64,000 nucleotides of DNA from Pseudomonas sp. CCC3.1 (GTDB lineage Bacteria; Pseudomonadota; Gammaproteobacteria; Pseudomonadales; Pseudomonadaceae): contig NZ_CP133778.1 of NCBI RefSeq assembly GCF_034347405.1, forward strand, positions 3,100,001 through 3,164,000, read 5' to 3'. Both the position numbers and the translations under genes were made by a program. This document shows positions 36,150-44,767 of the stretch, piece after piece (the first letter of the stretch is position 1; every line of letters starts with the position of its first letter). The notes below the pieces were generated by a model. The model was not told where the DNA came from, searched no databases, and saw only the letters and a list, made by a program, of their open reading frames with translations.

Positions 36150-38225
36150 TTAACGCCGGACGACCAGCAGGCAGCCATCTGGCTGAACCGTGGCCGTGAA
36201 GGAGGACGACACAAAGGTCGACGTTTCGCGCTCGGCAATGATTGCCGGGCCGTCGATACGCGCCCCCGATTGCAGGGTTTCGCGCTGGTAGATGCCCGCA
36301 TCGACAAAGCCGCCAATCACCACGTCAAAAACCTCGCGCCGAGCGACTTCCTGGGCACGGTGTGAAGCCTTGACCTGCTCCACCTCATCCACCGGCAGCA
36401 AAGGCGAACTGGCCTTGACTGACCAACTGACAATCTCGATGTCCGGCCCTTCAATCGGACGGCCGAAGAACACGGTGTAGGCCGCTTCAAACAGGGTTTT
36501 GAATTGCGCAGTGTCAGCGTTGCTGAACGGTTTGAACGGCAAGGCCACCGGAATCTCCCAGCCCTGACCGACGTAACGCATAAACGCCGTGCATTCCAGT
36601 TCCGGCTCGCCTTCAGGCATGCCTTGACGCAAGAAGCTGATCGCCTCGGCCTGCATGTCGTCAATCAGTGCATTGACCTGCGGCGCAGCAAACTCGGACA
36701 ACCTGACAAAGGCGCTGCGCACTGCTTCGTAACCAAACGGCGCACGCAGGAAGCCAATGGCTGAACCAACCCCGGCACCGGCGGGCACCAGAAAGCGCGA
36801 AACACCCATTTTTTCGCACAGCCGCGCCGCGTGCAGCGGACCGCCGCCACCGAAGGTGATCATGGTGTATTCGCTAATATCCTTGCCGCTTTCAACCGCA
36901 TGCACGCGGCCCGCATTGGCCATGTTTTCGTCGACCACTTCACAGATGCCATAGGCAGCGGTGACCGCATCCATGTTCAGCGGCTGCGCAATGGCACGCG
37001 CTGTGGCCGAGGTGGCCGCGTCTGTCGACAGGCGCATGGCGCCACCGGCAAAGTTGTCCGGATCAAGACGCCCCAGCAGCAGGTTGGCATCGGTAATGGT
37101 CGGTTGCTGACCACCACGCCCGTAACACGCGGGGCCCGGCTCGGAGCCTGCGCTGTGTGGGCCAACGCGAATCTGGCGCATGCTGTCAATGCTCGCAATC
37201 GAACCACCGCCAGCACCAATTTCGACCATCTCCACCACTGGGATCGAGATCGGCATGCCGCTGCCTTTCTTGAAGCGCCAGGTGCGCGCTACTTCGAATG
37301 TTTTGGCGGTTTTAGGGACTTGGTTTTCGATCAGGCAAATTTTCGCTGTGGTGCCGCCCATGTCGAACGAGACCACCGAATCCAGGGCATATTTACGAGC
37401 TATATCGGCAGCAAAAATTGCTCCACCCGCAGGCCCCGACTCCACCAGCCGCACCGGAAACTCAGCCGCGCTCTGCACTGAAATAATCCCGCCGCCGGAG
37501 TGAATCATAAACACCGGGCAGTTGGCGCCGGACGCTTTGAGCGTAACCACCAATCGGTCCAGATAGGACTTGATCAGCGGTTTGACATAGGCGTTGGCGC
37601 ACACCGTGTTGAAACGCTCGAACTCGCGCATTTGCGGCGATACTTCGCTGGAAATCGAGATCGACACCGTCGGCAGTCGGCTCTGCAACGCATCACGCAG
37701 CAGGCGCTCATGTGCGCCATTCACGTAGCTGTGAATAAAGCCCACCGCGATGCTTTCGTAGCCACCCTCGGCCACGTGCTCCACCAGCGCGTCGATGTCG
37801 GCTTGTTGCGGGGCGATCAGCACCTCGCCGCGGACATTCAAACGCTCGCGCAGGGTGTAACGATGTTCGCGCTCGATCAGCGGTGGCGGCAGGGTGATGT
37901 TGATGTCGTATTGTTCGAAGCGGTTTTCGGTGCGCATTTCCAGCGTGTCACGAAACCCTTCAGTGGTAATAAAAGCGGTCTTGGCCCCACGTCGCTCAAT
38001 GAGCGCATTGGTGGCCAGCGTGGTGCCGTGGATCAACTGCTCAATGTCCGATAACTGTAGCCCTGCAGCCTCCAGAACGGTTTTCACACCCGTGAGAATG
38101 GCGCGCTCTGGCAGCTCATAGTCAGTAAGGATTTTGGTTGAGTGCAACACCCCGCCTGCGTCCAGCGCGATATCGGTAAAGGTCCCACCTATGTCCACGC
38201 CGACCCGGCATGAAGTAGCAGTCAT
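36150..38225 (-). CDS. hyuA: Hydantoinase A/oxoprolinase-family ATPase subunit
   Basis: A 691-residue protein with the HyuA actin-like ATPase fold: phosphate-1 motif GVDIGGTFTDIAL at the N-terminus, HGTTLATNALIERRG, SFDMGGTTAKICL and GGGGPLHA. It phosphorylates the carbonyl of the cyclic substrate while HyuB completes ring opening. The ATG at 38225 follows AGGGGA; an in-frame ATG at 38267 lies closer to the operator and has no ribosome site. It is the first gene of a transcript running to 29459, and a 23-bp inverted repeat lies 59 bases upstream. Confidence 0.93.
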   Translation of the reverse strand: MTATSCRVGVDIGGTFTDIALDAGGVLHSTKILTDYELPERAILTGVKTVLEAAGLQLSDIEQLIHGTTLATNALIERRGAKTAFITTEGFRDTLEMRTENRFEQYDINITLPPPLIEREHRYTLRERLNVRGEVLIAPQQADIDALVEHVAEGGYESIAVGFIHSYVNGAHERLLRDALQSRLPTVSISISSEVSPQMREFERFNTVCANAYVKPLIKSYLDRLVVTLKASGANCPVFMIHSGGGIISVQSAAEFPVRLVESGPAGGAIFAADIARKYALDSVVSFDMGGTTAKICLIENQVPKTAKTFEVARTWRFKKGSGMPISIPVVEMVEIGAGGGSIASIDSMRQIRVGPHSAGSEPGPACYGRGGQQPTITDANLLLGRLDPDNFAGGAMRLSTDAATSATARAIAQPLNMDAVTAAYGICEVVDENMANAGRVHAVESGKDISEYTMITFGGGGPLHAARLCEKMGVSRFLVPAGAGVGSAIGFLRAPFGYEAVRSAFVRLSEFAAPQVNALIDDMQAEAISFLRQGMPEGEPELECTAFMRYVGQGWEIPVALPFKPFSNADTAQFKTLFEAAYTVFFGRPIEGPDIEIVSWSVKASSPLLPVDEVEQVKASHRAQEVARREVFDVVIGGFVDAGIYQRETLQSGARIDGPAIIAERETSTFVSSSFTATVQPDGCLLVVRR

Positions 38226-38283
38226 CGTCGTATCCCCTGAAATTCCTGATCTCATGACAAGAGGCATTCAAGCCCGCTTGAAA

Positions 38284-38306
38284 TGTAAGTTATAAGTTGT
38301 CTTACA
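38284..38306. promoter_or_regulatory. TetR-type operator, site 1 (hyuA promoter)
   Basis: A 23-bp inverted repeat: TGTAAG (38284-38289), 11-bp spacer, CTTACA (38301-38306). It shares the 11-mer GTTGTCTTACA, at the same position and on the same strand, with the repeat at 39909-39931. The match to a site at the tetR gene (39976) suggests that this repressor controls hyuA. Confidence 0.75.
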
Positions 38307-38349
38307 GGCAGTCAAGCACTGTCACACGGCTTTTTGATTCTTTTCGGGG

Positions 38350-38378
38350 ATTGCCGGGGCTTGTGAGATCCCGGCAAT
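38350..38378 (-). terminator. Stem-loop after the SDR gene pair
   Basis: ATTGCCGGG (38350-38358) pairs perfectly with CCCGGCAAT (38370-38378) around an 11-base loop. It starts five bases after the second SDR stop. There is no good T-run on the minus strand, so termination may be partial, which would allow readthrough into hyuA. Confidence 0.5.
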
Positions 38379-38382
38379 GTCA

Positions 38383-39141
38383 TCACCCCAGTGTCTTGAC
38401 CATGCGCGAGCCGCCCACGGCCTGGGCGGTCGGGAACACTTCGAGACGCGACACATCGACCTGCTGCGGCAAGCTCAAGGCCGCCAGCAATAAAGTGGCA
38501 ATGTCCTGCGGCTGGATCGACTCATAGCCGTCGTACAGCTCGCTGCCTGCGGCCTGCATGCCCATGGCGGTCTTGTACAACTGGGTCTGCACCCGGCCCG
38601 GGGCAATTTCAGTGACACGCACCCCGCTGCCGAGCAAATCACAGCGCAGCGCATCACAAAACAGACTGATACCGGCCTTGGACGCGCCATACACCGCTGC
38701 GCCCGGATGCGGCGCTCGACCCGCACTGGAACCGATAAAGAACAGATGACCATGCCCGCGCTCGATCATCCCCGGCAGCACCTGCCGCGTCAGATGCAAA
38801 GGCGCCTTGAGGTTGATATCGAACATGTTGTCGATTTCAGTCGGGTCCATCTCTTGAAAAGAGGCGCGGGTAGACAGGACACCGGCGTTATTGACCAGCA
38901 CATCCACCGGGTAACGCGCCAGCACATCGGCGTACTCATTGATCTGCCGCACATCGGCCTCGACCACGATCACGCCCTGCTCTTCACGCAATTGGGCCAG
39001 CGCCTCAGGGTTGCGACCGACCGCGATCACCTGCAACCCGGCATCGCGCAGTGCCAGCACCACCGCTTTGCCGATCCCGCTGGTGGCACCCGTGACCAGC
39101 GCACAACGATAACGGGCGGCAATCGACACTGAATCAGGCAT
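38383..39141 (-). CDS. Short-chain dehydrogenase/reductase
   Basis: A 252-residue classical SDR with the cofactor motif VTGATSGIGKAV, NNAG in LVNNAGVLS, catalytic Ser in IGSSAGR and YGASK (YxxxK). It should oxidise a hydroxyl or reduce a carbonyl with NAD(P). The ATG at 39141 overlaps the stop of the upstream SDR gene by eight bases, so the two are co-translated. It is followed by a stem-loop and then the hyuA operon. Substrate unknown. Confidence 0.9.
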   Translation of the reverse strand: MPDSVSIAARYRCALVTGATSGIGKAVVLALRDAGLQVIAVGRNPEALAQLREEQGVIVVEADVRQINEYADVLARYPVDVLVNNAGVLSTRASFQEMDPTEIDNMFDINLKAPLHLTRQVLPGMIERGHGHLFFIGSSAGRAPHPGAAVYGASKAGISLFCDALRCDLLGSGVRVTEIAPGRVQTQLYKTAMGMQAAGSELYDGYESIQPQDIATLLLAALSLPQQVDVSRLEVFPTAQAVGGSRMVKTLG

Positions 39142-39883
39142 AGATATAGCCCCCGCTGACAATCACGTTTTCGCCGGTGGCATAGCTATTGCGGCTACTG
39201 CCCATCATCACGATCCACTCGGCTATTTCGGCAGGTTCAGCAGCGCGACCCAGCGGGTTGGCAGCCGCCAGTTCACCGAGAAAACCCAGTTGCTTGGCGC
39301 GCTCGGTGGCAAAACCGGCCGGGGCCACCGAGTTGACCAGAATCTGGTCTTTGGCACAGGCCTGGGCGAAGGACTTGGTCAGGCTGACGACCGCCGCCTT
39401 GGTCGCGGCGTAGTGGGCGTTTTGTGGGTGGGCCTTGAAGGCATCCACCGAGGTCACATTGACGATGCGACCGGTCACTGCCGGCGCTGCCACGTAGGCC
39501 TGCATGTGCTTCACCGCCGCGACCATCATGTGATAGGTGCCTTTGATGTTGACGGCGTTTTCCAGGTCCCACTCTTCGTCGCTGATCTCGAAAATGTCTT
39601 GTCTGGGATAAATCGCGGCACTGTTCACCAGGCAATCGACACGACCCAAGGCATCGACAATCTGCTGGAAAGCAGCATGTGCCGAGGCTTGACGGGAAAT
39701 ATCGCCGACCGCCGTGGCCACTTCACACCCCTCGGCGCGAAGCAGTTCGGCTGCCGCCGCCATCAACGGCTCGTTTCTATCGATAATGCCAATCTTTGCG
39801 GCCCCGCGTTTACGCATCAGCTTGGCTGTTTCCAACCCCAAACCCGAAGCACCACCGACGATTACAACCGTTTGCCCGTCCAT
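39134..39883 (-). CDS. Short-chain dehydrogenase/reductase
   Basis: A 249-residue classical SDR with the motif IVGGASGLGLET, NSAAIYPRQ in place of NNAG, catalytic Ser in NVTSVDAF and HYAATK (YxxxK). The ATG at 39883 follows GGAGG; a TTG one codon upstream is not needed. It is the first gene of the SDR pair and divergent from tetR, with the second copy of the 23-bp operator 26 bases upstream. The N-to-S change in the NNAG motif is tolerated in some SDRs. Confidence 0.9.
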   Translation of the reverse strand: MDGQTVVIVGGASGLGLETAKLMRKRGAAKIGIIDRNEPLMAAAAELLRAEGCEVATAVGDISRQASAHAAFQQIVDALGRVDCLVNSAAIYPRQDIFEISDEEWDLENAVNIKGTYHMMVAAVKHMQAYVAAPAVTGRIVNVTSVDAFKAHPQNAHYAATKAAVVSLTKSFAQACAKDQILVNSVAPAGFATERAKQLGFLGELAAANPLGRAAEPAEIAEWIVMMGSSRNSYATGENVIVSGGYIYA

Positions 39884-39908
39884 CAAACACCTCCACGATT
39901 AGTCTTTA

Positions 39909-39931
39909 CGTAAGATGCCTGTTGTCTTACA
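39909..39931. promoter_or_regulatory. TetR-type operator, site 2 (SDR/tetR promoter)
   Basis: A 23-bp inverted repeat: CGTAAG (39909-39914), 11-bp spacer, CTTACA (39926-39931), in the 92-bp region between the divergent SDR and tetR genes. It shares GTTGTCTTACA and the GTAAG half with site 1 at 38284-38306. Confidence 0.78.
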
Positions 39932-39975
39932 TTTGGTCAAATTCAATTTGCCCGACACGGGTACAGGACAGCACC

Positions 39976-40575
39976 ATGCCAGCCGCCCTCCTCGCGACAA
40001 AATCTGTTCCCGGCACGGTGCGCGACCGCTTGCTGGATGTGGCCCTGGAATTGTTTGCGACGCGGGGTTATCAGGCGATTGGCCTGCGTGATCTGGCCGC
40101 GCGGGTGGGGTTGCATGCGGGCTCGCTGTACGCCCACTTCGAAAACAAACAGTGCGTGCTGTTCGAGTTGATCGAGGGCGCCCTGTGCGACCTGCTGGCC
40201 GACACCAAACGCCGCATGCGCGGTGCAAGCAGCCAGCGCGAACGTCTGCATCGATTCGTCCACGCGTTTGTCACCTTCAACCTTGCCGAAAAACATCGTC
40301 TGCTGCTGGTCACCCGGGAATTCATCAACCTGAATGACCAGCAACAGCAAGAAATCAACCAACTACAAAGCCATTACGCGGCCTTGCTCAACAGCATTAT
40401 TTCGGCCGAATACGCCAACAATGCGCACACCACGCTGATTACCGAAGCGGTGATCGGCATGCTTTTCGGCCAGTCGCAATGGCGCAGCATCGACGTGACG
40501 GAGCGTTATCTGGCCGACACCCTGACTTCGTTCGTCATGGGCATGATCACCACCGAGCAGCCCAAACACTCATGA
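39976..40575 (+). CDS. TetR-family regulator of the hyu/SDR cluster
   Basis: A 199-residue TetR-type repressor with the helix-turn-helix at about residues 36-58 (LRDLAARVGLHAGSLYAHFE). The C-terminal domain resembles TetR_C_33/41-type ligand domains. The ATG at 39976 follows AGGA. Paired operators at its own promoter and at hyuA make it the likely local repressor of both units, with a cluster metabolite as inducer. Its 3' end overlaps the convergent MFS gene by six bases. Confidence 0.87.
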   Translation: MPAALLATKSVPGTVRDRLLDVALELFATRGYQAIGLRDLAARVGLHAGSLYAHFENKQCVLFELIEGALCDLLADTKRRMRGASSQRERLHRFVHAFVTFNLAEKHRLLLVTREFINLNDQQQQEINQLQSHYAALLNSIISAEYANNAHTTLITEAVIGMLFGQSQWRSIDVTERYLADTLTSFVMGMITTEQPKHS

Positions 40576-42051
40576 GTTGCGCTTGCCCTGCCAAAAGATC
40601 CAGCCACTCACCGCCATCAACACCCAAGCAGCAATCGCGCCATACACCATCACCCAGCCAAATCCGTGCGCCAATGCAGCGCCCTGCCCCGCTGCGCTCA
40701 GGTTTCCCGCCGAAATACTCTGCGCCAGCGATCTCAGTTGCTCTTCATCGACCACGCCGGGCATCTGGCTGCGCAGAGAGGACAGCGTGCCTTGCACCAG
40801 AATGAAGCCCATCAGCGCGATATTGATGGCCAGGCTGATCATGCGTGCGCTGATGTCGATACCCGACGCCATGCCCGAGCGTTCACTGGACACCGAGCCG
40901 GTGGTGGTATTCGTCACCGGCGTGTTGGTCAGCCCTAACCCGGCCCCTGCCAGCACACAACCGGCCAGCATGCTCAACCAACTGGCCTGCTCGACGCTAC
41001 TCCCCCATTTCATCAACATAAAACCCAACCCAATGGTGAACAATCCGGCAGGAATCACCACGTCCGCCCGATAGCGCAACGCCAGACGCTCGCCTAACGG
41101 CGGGACCACCAGGGTCGGTAGCGTGTAGGCCAGTAACGCCAGACCGGTGCCAACACTGCCGTAACCCAGGCTGTTCTGAAAGTACAACGGCAGGTAAATC
41201 ATGAAGGGCCAGAAACTGAAATTCATCGCAGCTGCGCCAATCAAGGCGCCCGAGAAACGACGAATACGCAGCACCGAAAAGTCGAACATTGGATCGACGC
41301 CACGCCGTTGCGAGACCACAAAAACGCTAAAACTGACGACCGCCACCAACAGGCTGAACAGCACTTTGCGGGTAGTAAAACCCGTTGCAGCGCCTTGGGT
41401 CAGAAACCACGAAAGCCCCAACACCGCCAATGACAGCGACGTAATCCCCAGCACATCAAGGCGTCGACGTTGCGGGTCTTTTGACTCATCGATCCCGACA
41501 ATCACCAGTCCCAGCGCCAGTACGGAAATCGGCGCATGCACCAAAAACACCCATTCCCAACTCGACACCGTCACGATGGCCGCACCGATAATCGGCCCGA
41601 AACCCAGGCCAATGCCGAACACAATCCCCCAAGCACTAAATGCCTTTCCCCGGGCTGCCGCTGATTGGAACCTGTGTGACAACACGGCCACCTGGCAGAT
41701 CAACATCGCCCCCGCTGCCATGCCTTGCAAAAATCGACTGACAATCAACACGTCATTGTTTTGTGCAAGGCCGCAACTCAACGAGGTCATGCCGAACAAC
41801 ACCAGACTGATCATGAACACCCGCTTGCGCCCATAGCGGTCCGCCAGCGTGCCGATGGCCATTAGCACCATGGTGCAGGCGATGGTGTAGGCATTCATGA
41901 TCCATTGCAGATCGTTGAAATTACTGTGCAACACCGCCTCAAGGGTCGGCAGGATGGCGGGCACGCTGGACACTTCCAAGCCAAACATCAGCGCGGCTAT
42001 GCACACGGCTGCGAGGGTAAACACATCTTTTTGTGACGACGAAAACGGCAT
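40570..42051 (-). CDS. MFS transporter, DHA2 (EmrB/QacA-like) family
   Basis: A 493-residue membrane protein with about 14 predicted helices and the MFS motif GTLADRYGRKRVF in the first half. The DHA2 group exports drugs and other organic compounds in exchange for protons. The ATG at 42051 (MPFSSSQKD) with GGAAG upstream is preferred over an earlier one at 42069. It is divergent from a LysR gene 131 bases away that probably controls it. No HlyD-type partner is adjacent. Confidence 0.88.
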   Translation of the reverse strand: MPFSSSQKDVFTLAAVCIAALMFGLEVSSVPAILPTLEAVLHSNFNDLQWIMNAYTIACTMVLMAIGTLADRYGRKRVFMISLVLFGMTSLSCGLAQNNDVLIVSRFLQGMAAGAMLICQVAVLSHRFQSAAARGKAFSAWGIVFGIGLGFGPIIGAAIVTVSSWEWVFLVHAPISVLALGLVIVGIDESKDPQRRRLDVLGITSLSLAVLGLSWFLTQGAATGFTTRKVLFSLLVAVVSFSVFVVSQRRGVDPMFDFSVLRIRRFSGALIGAAAMNFSFWPFMIYLPLYFQNSLGYGSVGTGLALLAYTLPTLVVPPLGERLALRYRADVVIPAGLFTIGLGFMLMKWGSSVEQASWLSMLAGCVLAGAGLGLTNTPVTNTTTGSVSSERSGMASGIDISARMISLAINIALMGFILVQGTLSSLRSQMPGVVDEEQLRSLAQSISAGNLSAAGQGAALAHGFGWVMVYGAIAAWVLMAVSGWIFWQGKRNS

Positions 42052-42181
42052 CAAGATCTTCCAGATCAAAGGGATGGGCTAGCGCCTATAGCGCGACCGG
42101 GGGCATTCTGGGAGCAATCCGAAGATGACAAAAATGATTTAATTTCGTAGGTTTTATTAATTTTCATCATGAGTTAGCCAA

Positions 42182-43036
42182 ATGGACTTCGACCCAGCCC
42201 TGTTACGAGCGCTTATCGCAATCAAAGAAACGGGCAGTTTCACGCGTGCTGCCGAGCGCATGCACGTGAGCCAATCGGCGATCAGTCATCAGATCCGCCG
42301 CCTCGAAGAACAAGCCGGCACCACACTTCTGACCCGCACCACCCGGCGCTTGACGCTGACCGAAGACGGCGAAGATTTTCTGCGCCATGCCGAATGCATC
42401 ATCAAGGCCCACGACGCCTTGATCCGCCGCTTTGAAACGTCATCGGTGACTGGGGCCGTGCGATTTGGCCTGCCAGAGAACTTTATCGGCGATGGCTTGC
42501 CGCCGTTGCTGACCCGCTTTACCCGGCAGTTTCCTGCGGTGCGCCTCGACGTCACCGTTTGCCCTTATCTGGACCTGCGTGCTCAAGTCGATACTGACAA
42601 ACTCGATCTGGCCGTAGTCCTGGCATTACCGGGCAGTCCGGCGGGCGGCACCGTGCTGCGCGAAACCCATTTTGTCTGGGTCGCCGCGCAACACTTTGAA
42701 TTCCCGGACGCTGGCCTGTTACCACTGGCCTTTGCCCCTGCGCCTTGCGTGCATCGCCAAGTAGCCATCGACGCTCTGCAGGACTCCAGCGTGGAATGGC
42801 GAGTGGCCTTTACCTCAGCCAGCCAGCAAGGCCTACGCGCCGCAGTCCTGGCAGGGCTTGCCGTTACCGCTTTGCCGAAGGGCGATCTGGAGCCGGGCAT
42901 GCGCGTGATTGACGGCCAATATGGCCTTCCGGCACTGCCCAAGGCTGACTTCAGGCTTATTTGGAGTATCGCCGTAAAAAACCCAGCGGCCTGTGCGTTT
43001 GGGAAACTACTGGTGAGCGTGTGCGAGCCGAATTGA
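42182..43036 (+). CDS. LysR-family regulator
   Basis: A 284-residue LysR protein. The helix-turn-helix occupies residues about 5-60 (AIKETGSFTRAAERMHVSQS) and the effector domain follows from about 90. It is divergent from the MFS exporter. The shared 130-bp region carries an AT-rich imperfect repeat bounded by ATGAT (42134) and ATCAT (42170), which may be the LysR binding region. Confidence 0.88.
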   Translation: MDFDPALLRALIAIKETGSFTRAAERMHVSQSAISHQIRRLEEQAGTTLLTRTTRRLTLTEDGEDFLRHAECIIKAHDALIRRFETSSVTGAVRFGLPENFIGDGLPPLLTRFTRQFPAVRLDVTVCPYLDLRAQVDTDKLDLAVVLALPGSPAGGTVLRETHFVWVAAQHFEFPDAGLLPLAFAPAPCVHRQVAIDALQDSSVEWRVAFTSASQQGLRAAVLAGLAVTALPKGDLEPGMRVIDGQYGLPALPKADFRLIWSIAVKNPAACAFGKLLVSVCEPN

Positions 43037-43051
43037 AGCAAAACCGAGTAC

Positions 43052-43070
43052 GACCTTGTTATTCAAGGTC
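43052..43070. terminator. Stem-loop between convergent lysR and lrp-type genes
   Basis: GACCTTG (43052-43058) pairs with CAAGGTC (43064-43070) around a 5-base loop, overlapping the end of the Lrp-type gene. It has no T-run, so a bidirectional terminator role is only suggested. Confidence 0.35.
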
Positions 43071-43523
43071 GATCGGTACGGCAAAGGTTCTTTTGATGTT
43101 TTGCATGGCCACGCAGGTTCTGAACTGTTTGATATTGCCAAAGAAAAACAGCTCTCGGGTCAGCAGTTCGTACTCACTCATGTCTCGCACATTCATCACC
43201 AGCAAAAAGTCAAAATCACCGGTCACGTAATACACCTGTTGCACTTGTGGGCAACTGACAAAGCGTTTTTTGATTTCATCCAGCAGATCAAGACGTTCAT
43301 TTTCAAGTTTGACTTCGACAATCACCGTAATAGGTCGTCCCACGGCGGCCGGGTCAACAATACTGACGTTCTGCTTTATCACGCCTGAAGCCTCTAATGC
43401 AGCAATTCTTCGGTTAACGGCCGAAGGCGACAAGTTGACGTCCTCCGCCAATTCTCGCTGCGAGATCCGGTTGTTGTCCTGCAAAAGATTGAGAATCTTG
43501 CGGTCATAAGCATCAAGTTGCAT
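43059..43523 (-). CDS. Lrp/AsnC-family regulator
   Basis: A 154-residue protein with the AsnC-type helix-turn-helix (RISQRELAEDVNLSPSAVNR) in residues about 15-45 and a RAM ligand-binding domain after residue 65 (VYYVTGDFDFLLVMNV). Local Lrp-type regulators sense one amino acid and control an adjacent pathway. Here it is divergent from the amino-acid importer and diaminopropionate lyase operon, 260 bases apart, so 2,3-diaminopropionate or a related amino acid is the likely effector (inference). Confidence 0.9.
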   Translation of the reverse strand: MQLDAYDRKILNLLQDNNRISQRELAEDVNLSPSAVNRRIAALEASGVIKQNVSIVDPAAVGRPITVIVEVKLENERLDLLDEIKKRFVSCPQVQQVYYVTGDFDFLLVMNVRDMSEYELLTRELFFFGNIKQFRTCVAMQNIKRTFAVPIDLE

Positions 43524-43762
43524 GGGGTGATTCCTTCACAAGGGGCCGGGGGATTACAGCAGATAATGCGTCTGTACGCTCATTCCTTGCGCACACTGGT
43601 CGCAAACAGGCCATTAAACAGCGCCTGACGCAACAAAAAACCGAAAACGCAACAATGACCCATTTCAACCCTCGATTTTCGAGCAATTGTGCGCAGCCCC
43701 GGCAGTAGCATCTTTTCATCCCGCCTGCTGGTCAGGAATGGGCTGCACTTCCCACAGATCAA

Positions 43763-43783
43763 AACAATAAGAAAGGAGGAAGC
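43763..43783 (+). promoter_or_regulatory. A-rich Crc/Hfq-type motif fused to a strong ribosome site
   Basis: AACAATAAGAA (43763-43773) contains two overlapping fits to AANAANAA, the catabolite-activity motif bound by Hfq/Crc in Pseudomonas. It runs directly into AAGGAGG (43773-43779). Hfq bound here would block ribosome entry while preferred carbon sources are present. Confidence 0.6.
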
Positions 43784-44767
43784 ATGTTTAACGCTATCCC
43801 AACCGCACTTGCAGCTTTTAGTTTGGTACTGCCCCGCCACTTATCCGATGGGAGCCTTGCGATGAATCCAGTTCAAGTACAACGAATTCCCCACACTGCA
43901 TTGATTAAAGCAGGTCGACTAATTGCACTCGGCGCGGTCAGTCTTATTATCAGTGCCACGTTAAGTTTTACTTCTGTGGCGACAGCCGCCAACCTGGACG
44001 AGATCAAAAGCCGCGGCACGCTTAATATCGCCACCGAAGACAGTTACTACCCTTTTGAATTTATCAAGGACGGCCAGTCCGATGGTTTTCACAAGGATGT
44101 CATTGCTGAACTTCGCAAGTACGCGCCCTTTAAAGTCAACCAGGACATCATGCCGTGGACCGGTTTGCTGGCCGGTATTACTTCCGGCAAGTACGACGCC
44201 GCAATCACCGGCGCCGGAGTGACCGAAGAACGCCTGGGCGCATTTGATTTCGTAGCCCCGGTCGCGCCTGAAGTGTCGCATTACATCAAACGGGCGAATG
44301 ACGACCGTATCAAATCAATCGCCGACCTGTCGGGCTTGACCGTGGGTGTGCAGGCCGGTGGCGCGCAACTGGCGCGCTTGACGCAACTAGATGCCAAACT
44401 CAAAGCCGGTGGCGGTTCGCTTGGCAAAATTGTTCAGTACCAGTCTTACCCGGAAGCCTATGCCGACCTGGCCAATGGCCGACTCGACTATGTCGTGAAC
44501 TCCATTGTTCCGGCCAACATGCTGGTCAAGGAACGGCCAAAAGTGTTTGCCGTCGGCGAAGCCACGTCGAGCATGGGTTACATCGCCTGGCCCGTGGCCA
44601 AGGGTAATAAGGAACTGCTGGATTACCTCAGCGGCTTTGTTAACCACTTGCGCGACACCGGCAAACTTGCCGAACTTCAAGTCAAATGGCTTGGACAGTC
44701 CTTCGACACTCTCCCGCGCGAACCGATTACGTCTTCAGCACAGTTCACTCAATTGACCGCGCAATAA
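43784..44767 (+). CDS. Amino-acid ABC transporter substrate-binding protein
   Basis: A periplasmic binding protein of the polar amino-acid family (type II fold): NIATEDSYYPFEF, DFVAPVAPEVSHYIKR and GYIAWPVAKGNKELL. From the ATG at 43784 the product has 327 residues; this start has AAGGAGG plus the A-rich motif. A second in-frame ATG at 43862 follows GGGAG and gives 301 residues with a more usual export signal (helix GRLIALGAVSLIISATLSF, cleavage after VATA). Both remain possible. It is the first gene of the importer operon. Confidence 0.85.
   Translation: MFNAIPTALAAFSLVLPRHLSDGSLAMNPVQVQRIPHTALIKAGRLIALGAVSLIISATLSFTSVATAANLDEIKSRGTLNIATEDSYYPFEFIKDGQSDGFHKDVIAELRKYAPFKVNQDIMPWTGLLAGITSGKYDAAITGAGVTEERLGAFDFVAPVAPEVSHYIKRANDDRIKSIADLSGLTVGVQAGGAQLARLTQLDAKLKAGGGSLGKIVQYQSYPEAYADLANGRLDYVVNSIVPANMLVKERPKVFAVGEATSSMGYIAWPVAKGNKELLDYLSGFVNHLRDTGKLAELQVKWLGQSFDTLPREPITSSAQFTQLTAQ

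Noticed and set aside
43744..43760. Sigma-54-like spacing (GG-N10-GC) upstream of the diaminopropionate operon
   Set aside because: Only the invariant dinucleotides match; the -24 and -12 flanks do not fit TGGCAC and TTGC, and no bEBP regulator is nearby.
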